DNA of 64,000 nucleotides from Marinobacter changyiensis (GTDB lineage: Bacteria > Pseudomonadota > Gammaproteobacteria > Pseudomonadales > Oleiphilaceae), in contig NZ_VZZZ01000002.1 in NCBI RefSeq assembly GCF_009193265.1, forward strand, positions 555,824 to 619,823, read 5' to 3'. Position 1 is the stretch's first letter. Each line of letters begins with the position of its first letter. Position numbers and translations under genes: made by a program. This document shows positions 44,788-53,887 of the stretch, in pieces. The notes beneath the pieces were generated by a model. That model was not told the origin of the DNA. It saw only the letters and a list, made by a program, of their open reading frames with translations, and did not search any database.

Positions 44788-46065
44788 ATGACGAACCGGA
44801 ACGTGAAGTCTTTGCAGGGAATGCGGTCAGGTCCGGCTCGACAGCGGGGTCTGTCGATGGTCCTTATGGCCATAGCCCTTCTCATGCTGTTGGCGTTCGC
44901 TGCGCTGGCAATAGACGGCGGTAATCTCTATGTGGCCAGAAACGAGCTTCACAATGCCTCGGATGCGGGCGCGCTGGCCGGCGCCCGGGTGCTTTATACC
45001 CAGGACGGCAGTGCGATCAATACGGGCGCCAACGACATTGCGAGAGCAGCGGCGCTGGCAAACAATAGCCAGGGGGATCCGGTGGAGGTGACCAGCGTCC
45101 TGCGCGGACACTGGAGTTTCGCCACCAGGACCTTTATACCCAATCCCTCTCTTGATCCCGTCGATCTGTTTTCATTTACCACTGCAGAACTGGATGCCGA
45201 TCCCAATTTTATCAATGCGGTCGAGGTTGTTACCGAACGTGAAGCGACTCCCGTGCAGGCATTCTTCGGCACAGTTCTCGGATTTAGTGACTATAAGGTG
45301 TCGGCGCGGGCCGTGGCCTATATCGGCTTCGCCGGCTCCTTGCGTCCGAATGACCTCGACCAGCCCATCGGAATATGCCAGGAAGCTCTCCTGAATCCTT
45401 CGGGTGAATATGAATGCAGTGCCGGTCGTTTCATACCCGACAACGATGATACGGGCGGTTGGACTACGTTTGAGCAAAACACTGCTGGCGCCGCGAGCGC
45501 CAACGACATCAAGTCGGTAACCTGCGAAGAGGGCAACCCGGAGCAACTCGACTATGGTGAAGATCTGCAGACGGTTAACGGTCAGGTGGATTCGGCCTTC
45601 CAGAAACTCTACGACTGCTGGCTCGCGGAAACCGAGCAAAAGCGACTGTGGAACATGACGCTTCCGGTGCTTTCATGCCCTTCCGGCGTCGGGCCCAGTA
45701 ATAAGCTGATCGGAGCGGTGAATCTGAATATCGTATGGATAGAGAGGCAAGCCCAGGAATCCCAGATTGACACCAAGGCTCCCTTTGAGATGGAATTGCC
45801 GCCAACTGACAGCGATGGTGTATCGCCGGGTACCTGGAGCAACAGCAGCACCAGTGGCGTTGAGCGCTGGGATGACTTTGTTGACACATTTTTGCTCGAA
45901 AAACCTGACTTTACTCCGGCCTATTGGGATGCTGATCCCCAGGAGACAGGCTGGCGGAAAAAGACCATCTATTTCCTGCCGGACTGCTCCTACCATGAGC
46001 CGAAAGGCAACACTGGAGGGGAGAACTTTGGGGTGCTGGCCCGGATTCCGGTGCTGGTGGACTGA
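44788..46065 (+). CDS. tadG: TadG-like pilus assembly protein
   Basis: A 425-residue protein with the Tad N-terminal domain: RQRGLSMVLMAIALLMLLAFAALAIDGGNLYVARNELHNASDAGALAGARVL. The large periplasmic part (about 70-425) carries paired Cys residues but no von Willebrand MIDAS motif is visible. I start at ATG 44788, after the tadE stop; GTG 44782 would overlap. It ends the rightward Tad operon, about 100 bp before the convergent regulator. Confidence 0.88.
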   Translation: MTNRNVKSLQGMRSGPARQRGLSMVLMAIALLMLLAFAALAIDGGNLYVARNELHNASDAGALAGARVLYTQDGSAINTGANDIARAAALANNSQGDPVEVTSVLRGHWSFATRTFIPNPSLDPVDLFSFTTAELDADPNFINAVEVVTEREATPVQAFFGTVLGFSDYKVSARAVAYIGFAGSLRPNDLDQPIGICQEALLNPSGEYECSAGRFIPDNDDTGGWTTFEQNTAGAASANDIKSVTCEEGNPEQLDYGEDLQTVNGQVDSAFQKLYDCWLAETEQKRLWNMTLPVLSCPSGVGPSNKLIGAVNLNIVWIERQAQESQIDTKAPFEMELPPTDSDGVSPGTWSNSSTSGVERWDDFVDTFLLEKPDFTPAYWDADPQETGWRKKTIYFLPDCSYHEPKGNTGGENFGVLARIPVLVD

Positions 46066-46169
46066 CGTTCACGCCAGAGCCTGCTGCAGGGCCGCACCAG
46101 ACTCTGTTGACTGCAGGCGGGAATAACGCCTGGGGAAGGCCGGTAACCAGTCAGTGCGTAAATTTCTGC

Positions 46170-47048
46170 TCAGGGCTTCACGGACTGAGGTTTTTCGGAG
46201 GTAAAAAGCACTTCATAGGCAAGAGCCTGTTCCAGGGACTCCACTATGGGCACAGTTGCTGGTTTCTCCCGGACCGCCCGGCGGAAGTGGGAAGGCGTGC
46301 TGCCCACATGACGCTGAAAAACCCGAGTGAAATAGGAAAGATCCTGAAATCCGACGGTAAAGCAGACATCGGTGACGGACACTTTTGGATTGGCCAGTAG
46401 ACGTTTCGCTTCTTCGACTCTTCGTGTCAACAGATAGGCCTGAAACGTGACGGTGGTAATACGCTTGAACAGCCGGCTGAACTGGAAGGGGCTAAGGCCG
46501 AAGCGTTTAGCTACCTCTAACTGCACGATTTTTTGGTGAAGATTGCCGTCTACATAGGTCAGGATCTGATCCAGCATTGCCTGCTCTTTCCGGTTTCCGC
46601 TACAGCGCAACCTGGCTTCGGGAGGTATGGCGTTGCTCCGGTCCAGTTCGGTACGTTTTGTTGGTCCGCCCTGTTGTATTTTCGCCAGGGTGTCCGCTAC
46701 ATCGATTAACCGCTTTATATCGATGGGGTGGACAAAGTAATCCCAGACCCGTGCCCGGAATGCCCAGACCGCAAGCTGCTCAGAATGAGCCTGGGTGATC
46801 ATGATCACAGGCACTGACGGAATCTGTTGTTTCGTTTCCCGTAAGCTTGCGAGGCCGGGCAGATCCGGATAATCGAACTGGAATAAAACGGCGAGGGGCG
46901 CCTGTTTCCTGATAGCGGCCAAGGGGCATTGACCCGGGGGGACGTATTCAACCCGGTATCCCCGTTGTTCCAACAGGGCTGCGTAATTCTCTGGTGAATC
47001 GGTTTCAACATTTCTGACAACAACAAGAATACTGCCAGCGTAATCCAT
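46170..47048 (-). CDS. AraC-family regulator with pseudo-receiver domain
   Basis: 292 residues: a CheY-like N-terminal domain (about 5-120) and an AraC DNA-binding domain (about 180-275: LEVAKRFGLSPFQFSRLFKRITTVTF, VTDVCFTVGFQDLSYFTRVFQRHVGSTPSHFRR). At the phosphoacceptor position the receiver reads VLFQFDYPDLPG, with Gln where Asp is expected four residues before Pro, so phosphorylation is unlikely. ATG 47048 has AAGGGAG 9 bases upstream. Being convergent with the Tad operon, it may regulate it; that is inferred from position. Confidence 0.88.
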   Translation of the reverse strand: MDYAGSILVVVRNVETDSPENYAALLEQRGYRVEYVPPGQCPLAAIRKQAPLAVLFQFDYPDLPGLASLRETKQQIPSVPVIMITQAHSEQLAVWAFRARVWDYFVHPIDIKRLIDVADTLAKIQQGGPTKRTELDRSNAIPPEARLRCSGNRKEQAMLDQILTYVDGNLHQKIVQLEVAKRFGLSPFQFSRLFKRITTVTFQAYLLTRRVEEAKRLLANPKVSVTDVCFTVGFQDLSYFTRVFQRHVGSTPSHFRRAVREKPATVPIVESLEQALAYEVLFTSEKPQSVKP

Positions 47049-47953
47049 ATGAACGCATCTCCCTTGCAAGCCTCGGTCCTGTATGGTTCAGACGGGACAA
47101 ATGACCGGCAATCTCAGCTTCGTTTTGAGGGGCTGTCGGATCAAGATTGATCTACTGCGGCAGTGAAGCTCCGAAGATCGGAAAATGTGTCGCTTTCCCA
47201 GATATCTTGTCTTCAATTGATCATGTAGATTAAATTTTGGTAAATCAATTCCAGAATGTTAACTCTCGTTAAAACATGCAATATTTATTACAACATATTG
47301 ATTTTATTATATATTTATAAAGCCTTACGTCTGGCTCAACAGGATGTATACCTATAACCCGGAGGTTTCATAAACGCTCCAAATAGCCACCCAATCCTTC
47401 TATCGAAACCTGCCCCGAGTCCGAACATGAGATCTGTTCCTGTTAAGGGTTCGGATTCACCTCCGGGCCCACAAGTTATCCGTCCGAATCGCTTAATATT
47501 TGAGTAATTCCAGTGCCCAGGCGTGCGGCGAGGTGGCCGTTGTGGCAGCGGGTGCCTTACCGGCCGCTCGCTGTTATTGAGGTTGCGGAAGCCGCGCTCA
47601 GCGTATGTGAGTTATTTGAGGTTGACCTCGCTTAACTTATCCAGCAGTTCCTGGCCGATGGGGCCATCAAGTACTGCATAGGCGTCTTCTGGTGAAGAAA
47701 ACAGGAAGGGCAGCGTCTTCTTCCTTTTTATTTTACGTAACTGGTGGAGTCTGAAACCAAGCCCCTGGCCGTCGCCGAAACTCCCTTTCTGAAACCAATT
47801 TCAGCATAGCCGCAATCAACTATACTCAGATGCATTGCCAGAATTCGGGTTAACGCGCAGATCGCGCGGGTGGGGATTGGGCGGCGGATCTTTTAGTTAG
47901 CCTTTGGCAAATCCACAAAGCCAGGACGATGATGCGGCTTAACAGGAGTTCTC
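47049..47953. other. 0.9-kb region without a confident gene, partly AT-rich
   Basis: About 47215-47330 is strongly AT-rich, with runs such as TTTATTATATATTTATAAAG, unlike the neighbours. Several TTCGGA/TCCGAA inverted repeats lie at about 47425-47500. A possible minus-strand gene remnant is at 47612-47800. The AT-rich part may hold the promoter of the leftward AraC-type gene or mark an old insertion. Confidence 0.6.
47612..47800 (-). pseudogene. Possible remnant of an unknown gene
   Basis: A 62-codon open stretch on the minus strand ends in SSPEDAYAVLDGPIGQELLD KLSEVNLK and a stop. It reads like real protein sequence at its end but has no start codon; upstream it meets a stop. It may be the tail of a decayed gene. 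I do not recognise the family. Confidence 0.3.
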
Positions 47954-48586
47954 ATGAGACTGGTATGCATTTCCGACACCCATAGCATGCACCTCCGCAT
48001 ACCTCCGTTGCCCGATGGCGATGTGCTGATTCATGCTGGGGATTGTCTTGGAGCCGGCACTCTGGACAACGTGGAAGATCTGAACGATTGGCTCGGGACG
48101 CTACCTCACCGGCACAAAATTGTGATTGCGGGCAACCATGATTGGGTGTTTCAGGAGGCTCCTGAGCGGGCCAGAGCTGCTTTGACGAATGCCATTTATC
48201 TGGAAGACAGCCGCGCGGAGATCGAAGGTGTGAAGTTCTGGGGTTCGCCCTGGACGCCAACGTTTATGGATTGGGCATTCATGCTGGAGCGGGGACAACC
48301 GTTGCAGGAACGCTGGGCTGAAATTCCGGAGGACACCGACGTATTGATTACTCATGGTCCGCCCCATGGCGTCGGAGATGAGGTCCCAATGGAATCCTGG
48401 TGTGAAAATGTCGGGTGCATGGATCTGCTGCACCGCATCAGTCAGTTGTCACTAAGAGCCCACATTTTTGGTCATATCCACGAGGGTTATGGTGAATACA
48501 AAATAGGAAAAACCCGCCTTATTAACGCCAGCACCTGCACGGCCCGGTTTGAACCTACAAACCCGCCTGTTGTTCTGGATATTTGA
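47954..48586 (+). CDS. Metallophosphoesterase (calcineurin-like)
   Basis: A 210-residue protein with the five metallophosphoesterase motifs: CISDTHS (residues 5-11), HAGDCLG, IAGNHDW, ITHGPPHG and FGHIHEGYG. It resembles the MPPED/ser-thr phosphatase-like group acting on nucleotides or phosphodiesters; the substrate is not predictable. AACAGGAG precedes the ATG. It stands alone between the AT-rich region and the kinase operon. Confidence 0.9.
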   Translation: MRLVCISDTHSMHLRIPPLPDGDVLIHAGDCLGAGTLDNVEDLNDWLGTLPHRHKIVIAGNHDWVFQEAPERARAALTNAIYLEDSRAEIEGVKFWGSPWTPTFMDWAFMLERGQPLQERWAEIPEDTDVLITHGPPHGVGDEVPMESWCENVGCMDLLHRISQLSLRAHIFGHIHEGYGEYKIGKTRLINASTCTARFEPTNPPVVLDI

Positions 48587-48693
48587 GTTGATACAGGGGA
48601 CTTTCTGACCAGGGTCCGGGATGGCCCGATCAGTTGAACAGCTTGCCATCAATCTTAGCGAGCTCTACTCCAGGAGCCAGGGGAGAGGGCACC

Positions 48694-51276
48694 TCAGACC
48701 GGGTTTATGGTAGGCAGTTTGATCGTAAATTCTGACCCTACGCCTTCCTCCGAGACGACGTTGATTTCCCCCCGGTGCTTCTCCACGACGACACTGACAA
48801 ACGACAGGCCCAGTCCGGCGCCGTAGTTTCGTGAAACCTCGCTGCTTTTCTGGCGCCGGAAGCGATCAAACAGGTGAGGGATTTCGCTCTGGGCGATACC
48901 GTTGCCTTCGTCGCTGATGGTCAGGCAGGCCTGGTGGCCGGCCTGGAATGCCTGAATGATGATGAGTGAGCCGCCAGGGCTGTACTGAACTGCATTGGTC
49001 AGCAGGTTGATCACGGCACGCTCCAGCAACTCGGCGTTGCCATTGAGCCAAAGGTCTTCATTGCCGAGCAGTTGCAGGCGGATGCCCTTCTCGGCAGCCT
49101 GCTCACTGACGCTGTCGCGGGCGTTTTCAACGATAGCCAGGAACTCGCATTCGTAGAACCGTGTTTCTGTAAGCTGTTCAGCCCGGGCCAGCTGAACAAA
49201 CTCTTCCGCAAGCTGGTAGCTTCGGCGAGCCAGGCGGCCCAACTGATCGAGTTGTTCCGGTTGTATCTCTCCGGGCCTTCTTTTTAGCTGCTCAATCAGA
49301 GCGAGTTGCGACACCAGCGGCGAGCGCACGTCATGAGAGATGAAGTCGATGGCTTCGCGGTGTTGACGTTGTTGTTCCCGCAGCTCCGATATGTTCGATA
49401 TGTTTGCAATGATGCCGCTCTGATTGCTCTCTGGCATTGCAAAGGGCGCCAGATGGATCAGAAAGTCCATGCCTCTCACTCGCAGGTCGACGGTCTGGCT
49501 TTGGGACAGTGTCAGGGTGTCGGCCACTGTCTCAGGCCAGGCCGGGGATTCGCGGGGATCGTGGCCCTGAAGCAGCCGAACCAGAGACATGCCGATCAGG
49601 CTGGGCCTTGGTTCGCCAAACCATTCCTCGATGTGACCATTGACGAACTGTATGATGCCCAGCGAGTCGGTTACCACAATGCCATCCGGCATTTTCTCGA
49701 AACTGCGCCCGATAAAGGCCTGCATGCTGTGCAGGTGCTCCGTTGCGAGCCTGACGCGTTCAATACGGACTGAAATGTTTTCCCGGCTTTTATGAGCATT
49801 GGTTTTGTCGGGAGCAACGTCCAACGAGAGCCGTTGCAGATAGCGCCGGTTAGCCTCTCTTGTGAGACTGGCTGGTAGCATCAGCCCCAGGTGGTAAATG
49901 CGTTGGCCACGAGAAAATTTCAGCCAGCTTTGACTATCAACGTGTGTCCAATGTCCTGCCACCATCGCTGCCGGTTGATCGGCCCTAGTCAGTTGTCGCG
50001 CAACCAGCACCTCGTCGTCAACGGACAGCCAACAACCTTCGGCTTCAAGCAGCATGCTCAAGTGCTCCAGTAATTGCATCGGGTTGACTTGAGAGGGCTC
50101 GGGCAGATGTAACTGATGACCTCGGCCAAGTTCATCCAGCTGGCGATTGAGAAAACGATTGGTCATCGCAAGCCGCCGGGCGCTCCAGAGCGGGAACGCA
50201 GTCAGGGGAACCAGCAAGGCGTTCGCAACTGGCAACCAGAGCTGCATCCCGATCAGCAGTATTCCAAAAACGAGGGCTATCGCAACCAGCGTTCCGCCGC
50301 ATAGCATCAAGGTTCTGGCGGGCCGCAGACGAGGCATCAGATAGGTTAAAAACAGGATGACTGTTAAGGGTAACAGCCAGGTGATAAAGCCCTTCAGGGG
50401 CCGTATCAGTGAGCTTTCAACCAATGCCGAGTAAACGTTGGCATGAAATTCTACGCCCGACATCGGATCTGTGAGGCCTGAATACGGCGTCGGCAGTGCG
50501 TCGCTTAATCCCGTAGCGGTAGCTCCGACGAAGACCGTCTTGCCCTGAAATATGCCAGGGCTTGCAAAGGCTGTTAAAACGTCAACAAAAGAGTAGGCGG
50601 GCATTGCGGGTGCGCTGGCTGGTGGTGGCACCACCACATAGTCCTGACGAACATTGATGTAGGGAGCCGCTGTCACCGCAGCAGGCAACTGCCGGAGGCG
50701 CGAACCGGATCCCGATGCTGCAGCCGCCGCCGCGGCAAGGCTGGGCCAGGGCTTTTGTCCCGGACCATTGAGCAGGTAAAGACCACGGGCCAGGCCGTCA
50801 GCATCCAGTTCGACGTGAGCGTGGCCGATGGCGGCTACGGCTTCAAGGAGCGGTGGCGCGGGCAGTTGTTCGACCATCAGACCGCCATCAGCGGAAGAAT
50901 AAAGATGCATGGGCAATACGACATTGCCGTGAGCGGTCAGGGCGGATGCAAGTTCTGCATCATCAACGGAGGGTTCGGGGAAAAGCACATCGTAAACGAT
51001 AGTGCGGGCGCCAGCCTGATCGAGTTTCCGGATCAGATCCCCATGGGTGGTGCGCGACCAGGGCCAGCGCCCCAGGTGCTCCAGGCTCCGTTCGTCAATG
51101 GCCACGAGTACGACATCGTCCGCGAGGGTGACCGGGTAAGCGTTGATCGCGCTATCGTAAAACCAGAAGTCCAGACGCTGGGGGAGAGCGGTGGCCTGCA
51201 GGAGCAGAAGCGCTCCGGCCAGCGGCAGGGCAAGAGTCCAGGCTGTGTGTTTAAACGATAGCCAATCCCGCGTCAT
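48694..51276 (-). CDS. CHASE2-PAS sensor histidine kinase
   Basis: 860 residues from MTRDWLSFKH. TM1 (about 9-30), periplasmic CHASE2 domain (about 35-315: DDVVLVAIDERSLEHLGRWPWSR, IVYDVLFPEPSVDD, VFVGATATGLSD), then three TMs (about 320-395), a linker, and PAS (about 525-625). HisKA has FISHDVRSPL (His near 649), and the HATPase has N box NLLTNAVQYSP, DEGNGIA and GAGLGLSFV. All kinase motifs are present. It is the last gene of a leftward operon after an OmpR-type regulator and a FecR protein. The frame is open to 51384 but the extension has no homology. Confidence 0.92.
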   Translation of the reverse strand: MTRDWLSFKHTAWTLALPLAGALLLLQATALPQRLDFWFYDSAINAYPVTLADDVVLVAIDERSLEHLGRWPWSRTTHGDLIRKLDQAGARTIVYDVLFPEPSVDDAELASALTAHGNVVLPMHLYSSADGGLMVEQLPAPPLLEAVAAIGHAHVELDADGLARGLYLLNGPGQKPWPSLAAAAAAASGSGSRLRQLPAAVTAAPYINVRQDYVVVPPPASAPAMPAYSFVDVLTAFASPGIFQGKTVFVGATATGLSDALPTPYSGLTDPMSGVEFHANVYSALVESSLIRPLKGFITWLLPLTVILFLTYLMPRLRPARTLMLCGGTLVAIALVFGILLIGMQLWLPVANALLVPLTAFPLWSARRLAMTNRFLNRQLDELGRGHQLHLPEPSQVNPMQLLEHLSMLLEAEGCWLSVDDEVLVARQLTRADQPAAMVAGHWTHVDSQSWLKFSRGQRIYHLGLMLPASLTREANRRYLQRLSLDVAPDKTNAHKSRENISVRIERVRLATEHLHSMQAFIGRSFEKMPDGIVVTDSLGIIQFVNGHIEEWFGEPRPSLIGMSLVRLLQGHDPRESPAWPETVADTLTLSQSQTVDLRVRGMDFLIHLAPFAMPESNQSGIIANISNISELREQQRQHREAIDFISHDVRSPLVSQLALIEQLKRRPGEIQPEQLDQLGRLARRSYQLAEEFVQLARAEQLTETRFYECEFLAIVENARDSVSEQAAEKGIRLQLLGNEDLWLNGNAELLERAVINLLTNAVQYSPGGSLIIIQAFQAGHQACLTISDEGNGIAQSEIPHLFDRFRRQKSSEVSRNYGAGLGLSFVSVVVEKHRGEINVVSEEGVGSEFTIKLPTINPV

Positions 51277-51307
51277 GAGCTTTGCTTTATTATTGTTGGT
51301 GGCTGCA

Positions 51308-52972
51308 TTATTCGATAAACAACTCTCTGCCTGGTCCCCAGCGGGAGGCGAGGGGCCCGTCAGACAGAGCTCTGAGCCGCACAAAGTAACGCCTACCGGG
51401 AATCAGACGCAAAGCTGCGGTGGTATCGTCAATATTGGCCTCTTTAACGATTCTCTCGAAACTCGGGTCTTCGGACAGTTGCAGCAAATAGTCGTTGGCG
51501 GTATTCACCTGTTGCCAGAAGATTCGCACCTGATTATCGATATAGTTGATATTGATAATGTTCACCGGTGGCAGGGTGCCGTTGACAATGAGGGTCCGGG
51601 GCTCACTGGTGGCTACGGAATTGCCGCCCGCTTCGGTGACAACTCGCCAGTAATACTGTCCGGGCTCCAGTGGCCGGGAGGGCAGCGCGCTTTCATCGGG
51701 AGCCCATTCGCTGGTGGCTATCAGCTCGGCGAAGTCATCGGTTTCAGCGATCTCTATACGCCCAACTTCATTGTCGCCACGATAGTTCCAGGAAAACACG
51801 GGCATATCCTCATCCACCCTGGCGCCGGACGTCGGCGTGAGATTGGTGGCGGCGACTGCCTGTAACTCTATGTCGACTGTCTGAGAACTGGGTATGCCAG
51901 CCACACCGCGAGCGGTCACCGCGGATACCTGTATTTCATAACGGCCATTGTCCAGGTAGTCCAGCGCAAAATCCGGTGCGGACGTTTGTGATCGAGCCAC
52001 CCGGTGGCCGGTATCCACATCAAAAATGTCGAGCCGGTGTCGGGGTGCTCCGTTAGGCGTCCAGCCGAGCTGGATGGGGAGGCGTTGAATGCTGTCAGGC
52101 AACCGCGTGGTTTCCGGCACCGGGGGCAGTCGGCGGAGATCAACCGTGCTGCGGGTCATGGTGTCGACGGTTGCGCTATAGCCTGCCGGAATACTTCGTG
52201 TCTTGCCTCGCGGGCCAAACGCGACAATGCCCTCGGTCACTTGCAGGCGGGTAATGCCGGGGGCACTCTGAAGCGCAAACGCTGTGCCCCGAACGGCCGC
52301 AACCGCAGAGGGGGTTTCAATCTCAAAGCGCGAGCCACCTTCAACCAGGGGTTTTACTTCGATACTGACTTCCCCGCGCTCCAGACGAAGGCGCGTATCC
52401 ACCATGCCAGTGCGTCCAAACTGGGTTAGCCGGTTAAATACCAGTTGGGAGTTCTCTTCAATCCGCAATAGCGAACCGTCAGCCAGGCGGATGGTGGCTG
52501 AGCCGCTCTGGGTGGTGATTTCGTCACCGGCCCGTAACAGCATCTGGGCCTGCAGTGGCACACGATAACCAGAGCTCATTACTCGCACTTGCCCCTGGCC
52601 GGTGACAGCCATCACCGTGGCGGGCTCGGGCTGACGTTTCAGCCAGTGCAGGGGGATACGAATCGAATCGCCAGCTCTGACGGTACGGATATCGGCGATG
52701 TTGTTGTAGGTCGCCAGTTGCAGGGCATTTTTTCCGTTTTCCAGAAGCTCTTCGGCGACCTGTTCAAAACCTTCATCCGGTCGCAGACTGTAGTGCCAGT
52801 CTGGTGCTGACGAAGAGTTCGTCTGAACCAAAGCTCCTTGTGAGCCAAGCGCAACGGGGAGCTCCGCCGAAACGGTGTTTGCGGCCAGGCAAGCCCAACT
52901 GAACAGGCAGGCATGGATAAAGGCCCGGCCATGGCGGGCACATTTGGGAAAGCTGGCGGCAAACTGAATCAT
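51308..52972 (-). CDS. FecR-domain periplasmic protein with LysM-like and Fn3-like parts
   Basis: A 554-residue exported protein with a signal peptide (1-36). A LysM-like segment follows (about 55-110, NNIADIRTVRAGDSIRIP), then a FecR domain (about 120-260: GDEITTQSGSATIRLADGSLLRIEENSQLVF, VSIEVKPL, ETPSAVAAVRGTAFAL), then two or three beta-sandwich Fn3-like repeats (about 295-554). FecR domains transmit periplasmic signals. Here it lies between an OmpR-type regulator (4 bp) and a CHASE2 kinase (31 bp), suggesting a peptidoglycan- or ligand-linked input to the kinase. Confidence 0.9.
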   Translation of the reverse strand: MIQFAASFPKCARHGRAFIHACLFSWACLAANTVSAELPVALGSQGALVQTNSSSAPDWHYSLRPDEGFEQVAEELLENGKNALQLATYNNIADIRTVRAGDSIRIPLHWLKRQPEPATVMAVTGQGQVRVMSSGYRVPLQAQMLLRAGDEITTQSGSATIRLADGSLLRIEENSQLVFNRLTQFGRTGMVDTRLRLERGEVSIEVKPLVEGGSRFEIETPSAVAAVRGTAFALQSAPGITRLQVTEGIVAFGPRGKTRSIPAGYSATVDTMTRSTVDLRRLPPVPETTRLPDSIQRLPIQLGWTPNGAPRHRLDIFDVDTGHRVARSQTSAPDFALDYLDNGRYEIQVSAVTARGVAGIPSSQTVDIELQAVAATNLTPTSGARVDEDMPVFSWNYRGDNEVGRIEIAETDDFAELIATSEWAPDESALPSRPLEPGQYYWRVVTEAGGNSVATSEPRTLIVNGTLPPVNIININYIDNQVRIFWQQVNTANDYLLQLSEDPSFERIVKEANIDDTTAALRLIPGRRYFVRLRALSDGPLASRWGPGRELFIE

Positions 52973-52976
52973 TGGA

Positions 52977-53699
52977 TTAATGGGCTTCGACTCGGTCCGG
53001 GTCTGCTGGTGTACTGACCAGCATGGCTTCGAGCCGGTAACCTCGCTGATATATGGTTTTGATACGGAAACCGTTTTCCGGGTTCAGGCCAAGCCGTCTC
53101 CGGAGACGGCTCATATGGGTATCCACGGTGCGGGTATTGATATCGCGAGTCACCCCCCAAACGCGCTCGAGCAACATTTCACGGGTCAGCAATCGGCCCT
53201 GGTTCTGGAACAGGAAAAGTGACAGGTCGAAATCTTTGTCGGTAAGCGTCAGTACCTCACCATTCAGACTGATGGTTCGCTCTTGAGTATCAATCCGGAA
53301 CGGCCCGAAATTCAGCAATTCTTTGTCATTCTCAGGGTGGATGCGGCGAGCCAGAGCCTTGATCCGTGCCAGCAATTCCGCGGGCCGGGCGGGCTTTGAA
53401 AGATAGTCATCGGCGCCAGCATCGAGCGCCTGCACGATATCCTGCTCACTGTCCCGCTGGGTCAGGAATACGACGGGAATCGGCCAGTGAAGTTGAGCGC
53501 GTACCGAACGGAGCACGTCAATGCCTGTCATATCGGGTATCTGCCAGTCCAGGATCAGCAGGTCGTAGCTGCGATGCTGCACAGCACTCATGAACGACTG
53601 GCCAGTCTGGAAGCTGTCAACCTGATTTCCGGGTTCTGCCAGTATCATTTGAATATGCCGGGCCTGTTCAAGCTCATCTTCCAGCAATGCGATACGCAT
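52977..53699 (-). CDS. OmpR/PhoB-type response regulator
   Basis: 240 residues: a receiver with acidic pair LLEDE, phosphoacceptor DLLILDWQIPDMTG, Thr in FLTQRD and Lys in YLSKPA. A winged-helix output domain follows (about 125-230: LTDKDFDLSLFLFQNQGRLLTREMLLERVWG, RTVDTHMSRLRRRLGL, IYQRGYRL). Start MRIALLEDE at 53699 with GGAG upstream. First gene of the regulator-FecR-kinase operon; its partner is expected to be the CHASE2 kinase at 48694-51276. Confidence 0.95.
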   Translation of the reverse strand: MRIALLEDELEQARHIQMILAEPGNQVDSFQTGQSFMSAVQHRSYDLLILDWQIPDMTGIDVLRSVRAQLHWPIPVVFLTQRDSEQDIVQALDAGADDYLSKPARPAELLARIKALARRIHPENDKELLNFGPFRIDTQERTISLNGEVLTLTDKDFDLSLFLFQNQGRLLTREMLLERVWGVTRDINTRTVDTHMSRLRRRLGLNPENGFRIKTIYQRGYRLEAMLVSTPADPDRVEAH

Positions 53700-53887
53700 C
53701 TCATTTCTCCTGCAACCTTGACTGGACCCCGGCAGTGTTAACCACAGAGCAATTTGGCTTTTCTGACCCGTTGCGCATTGTGACAAATCGGCAAGCTTTG
53801 TTCAGTGTTGTTATGTAGATTTCCGTAACCAACCATGTTCCGGAGTCCATGGCTTTCAGTCGCTTACAGGGTTGTTTTGTCTGCAAG

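Noticed and set aside
47049..47953. c-di-GMP or other riboswitch in the long gap
   Set aside because: I looked for conserved GEMM-type and other common riboswitch cores and found none.
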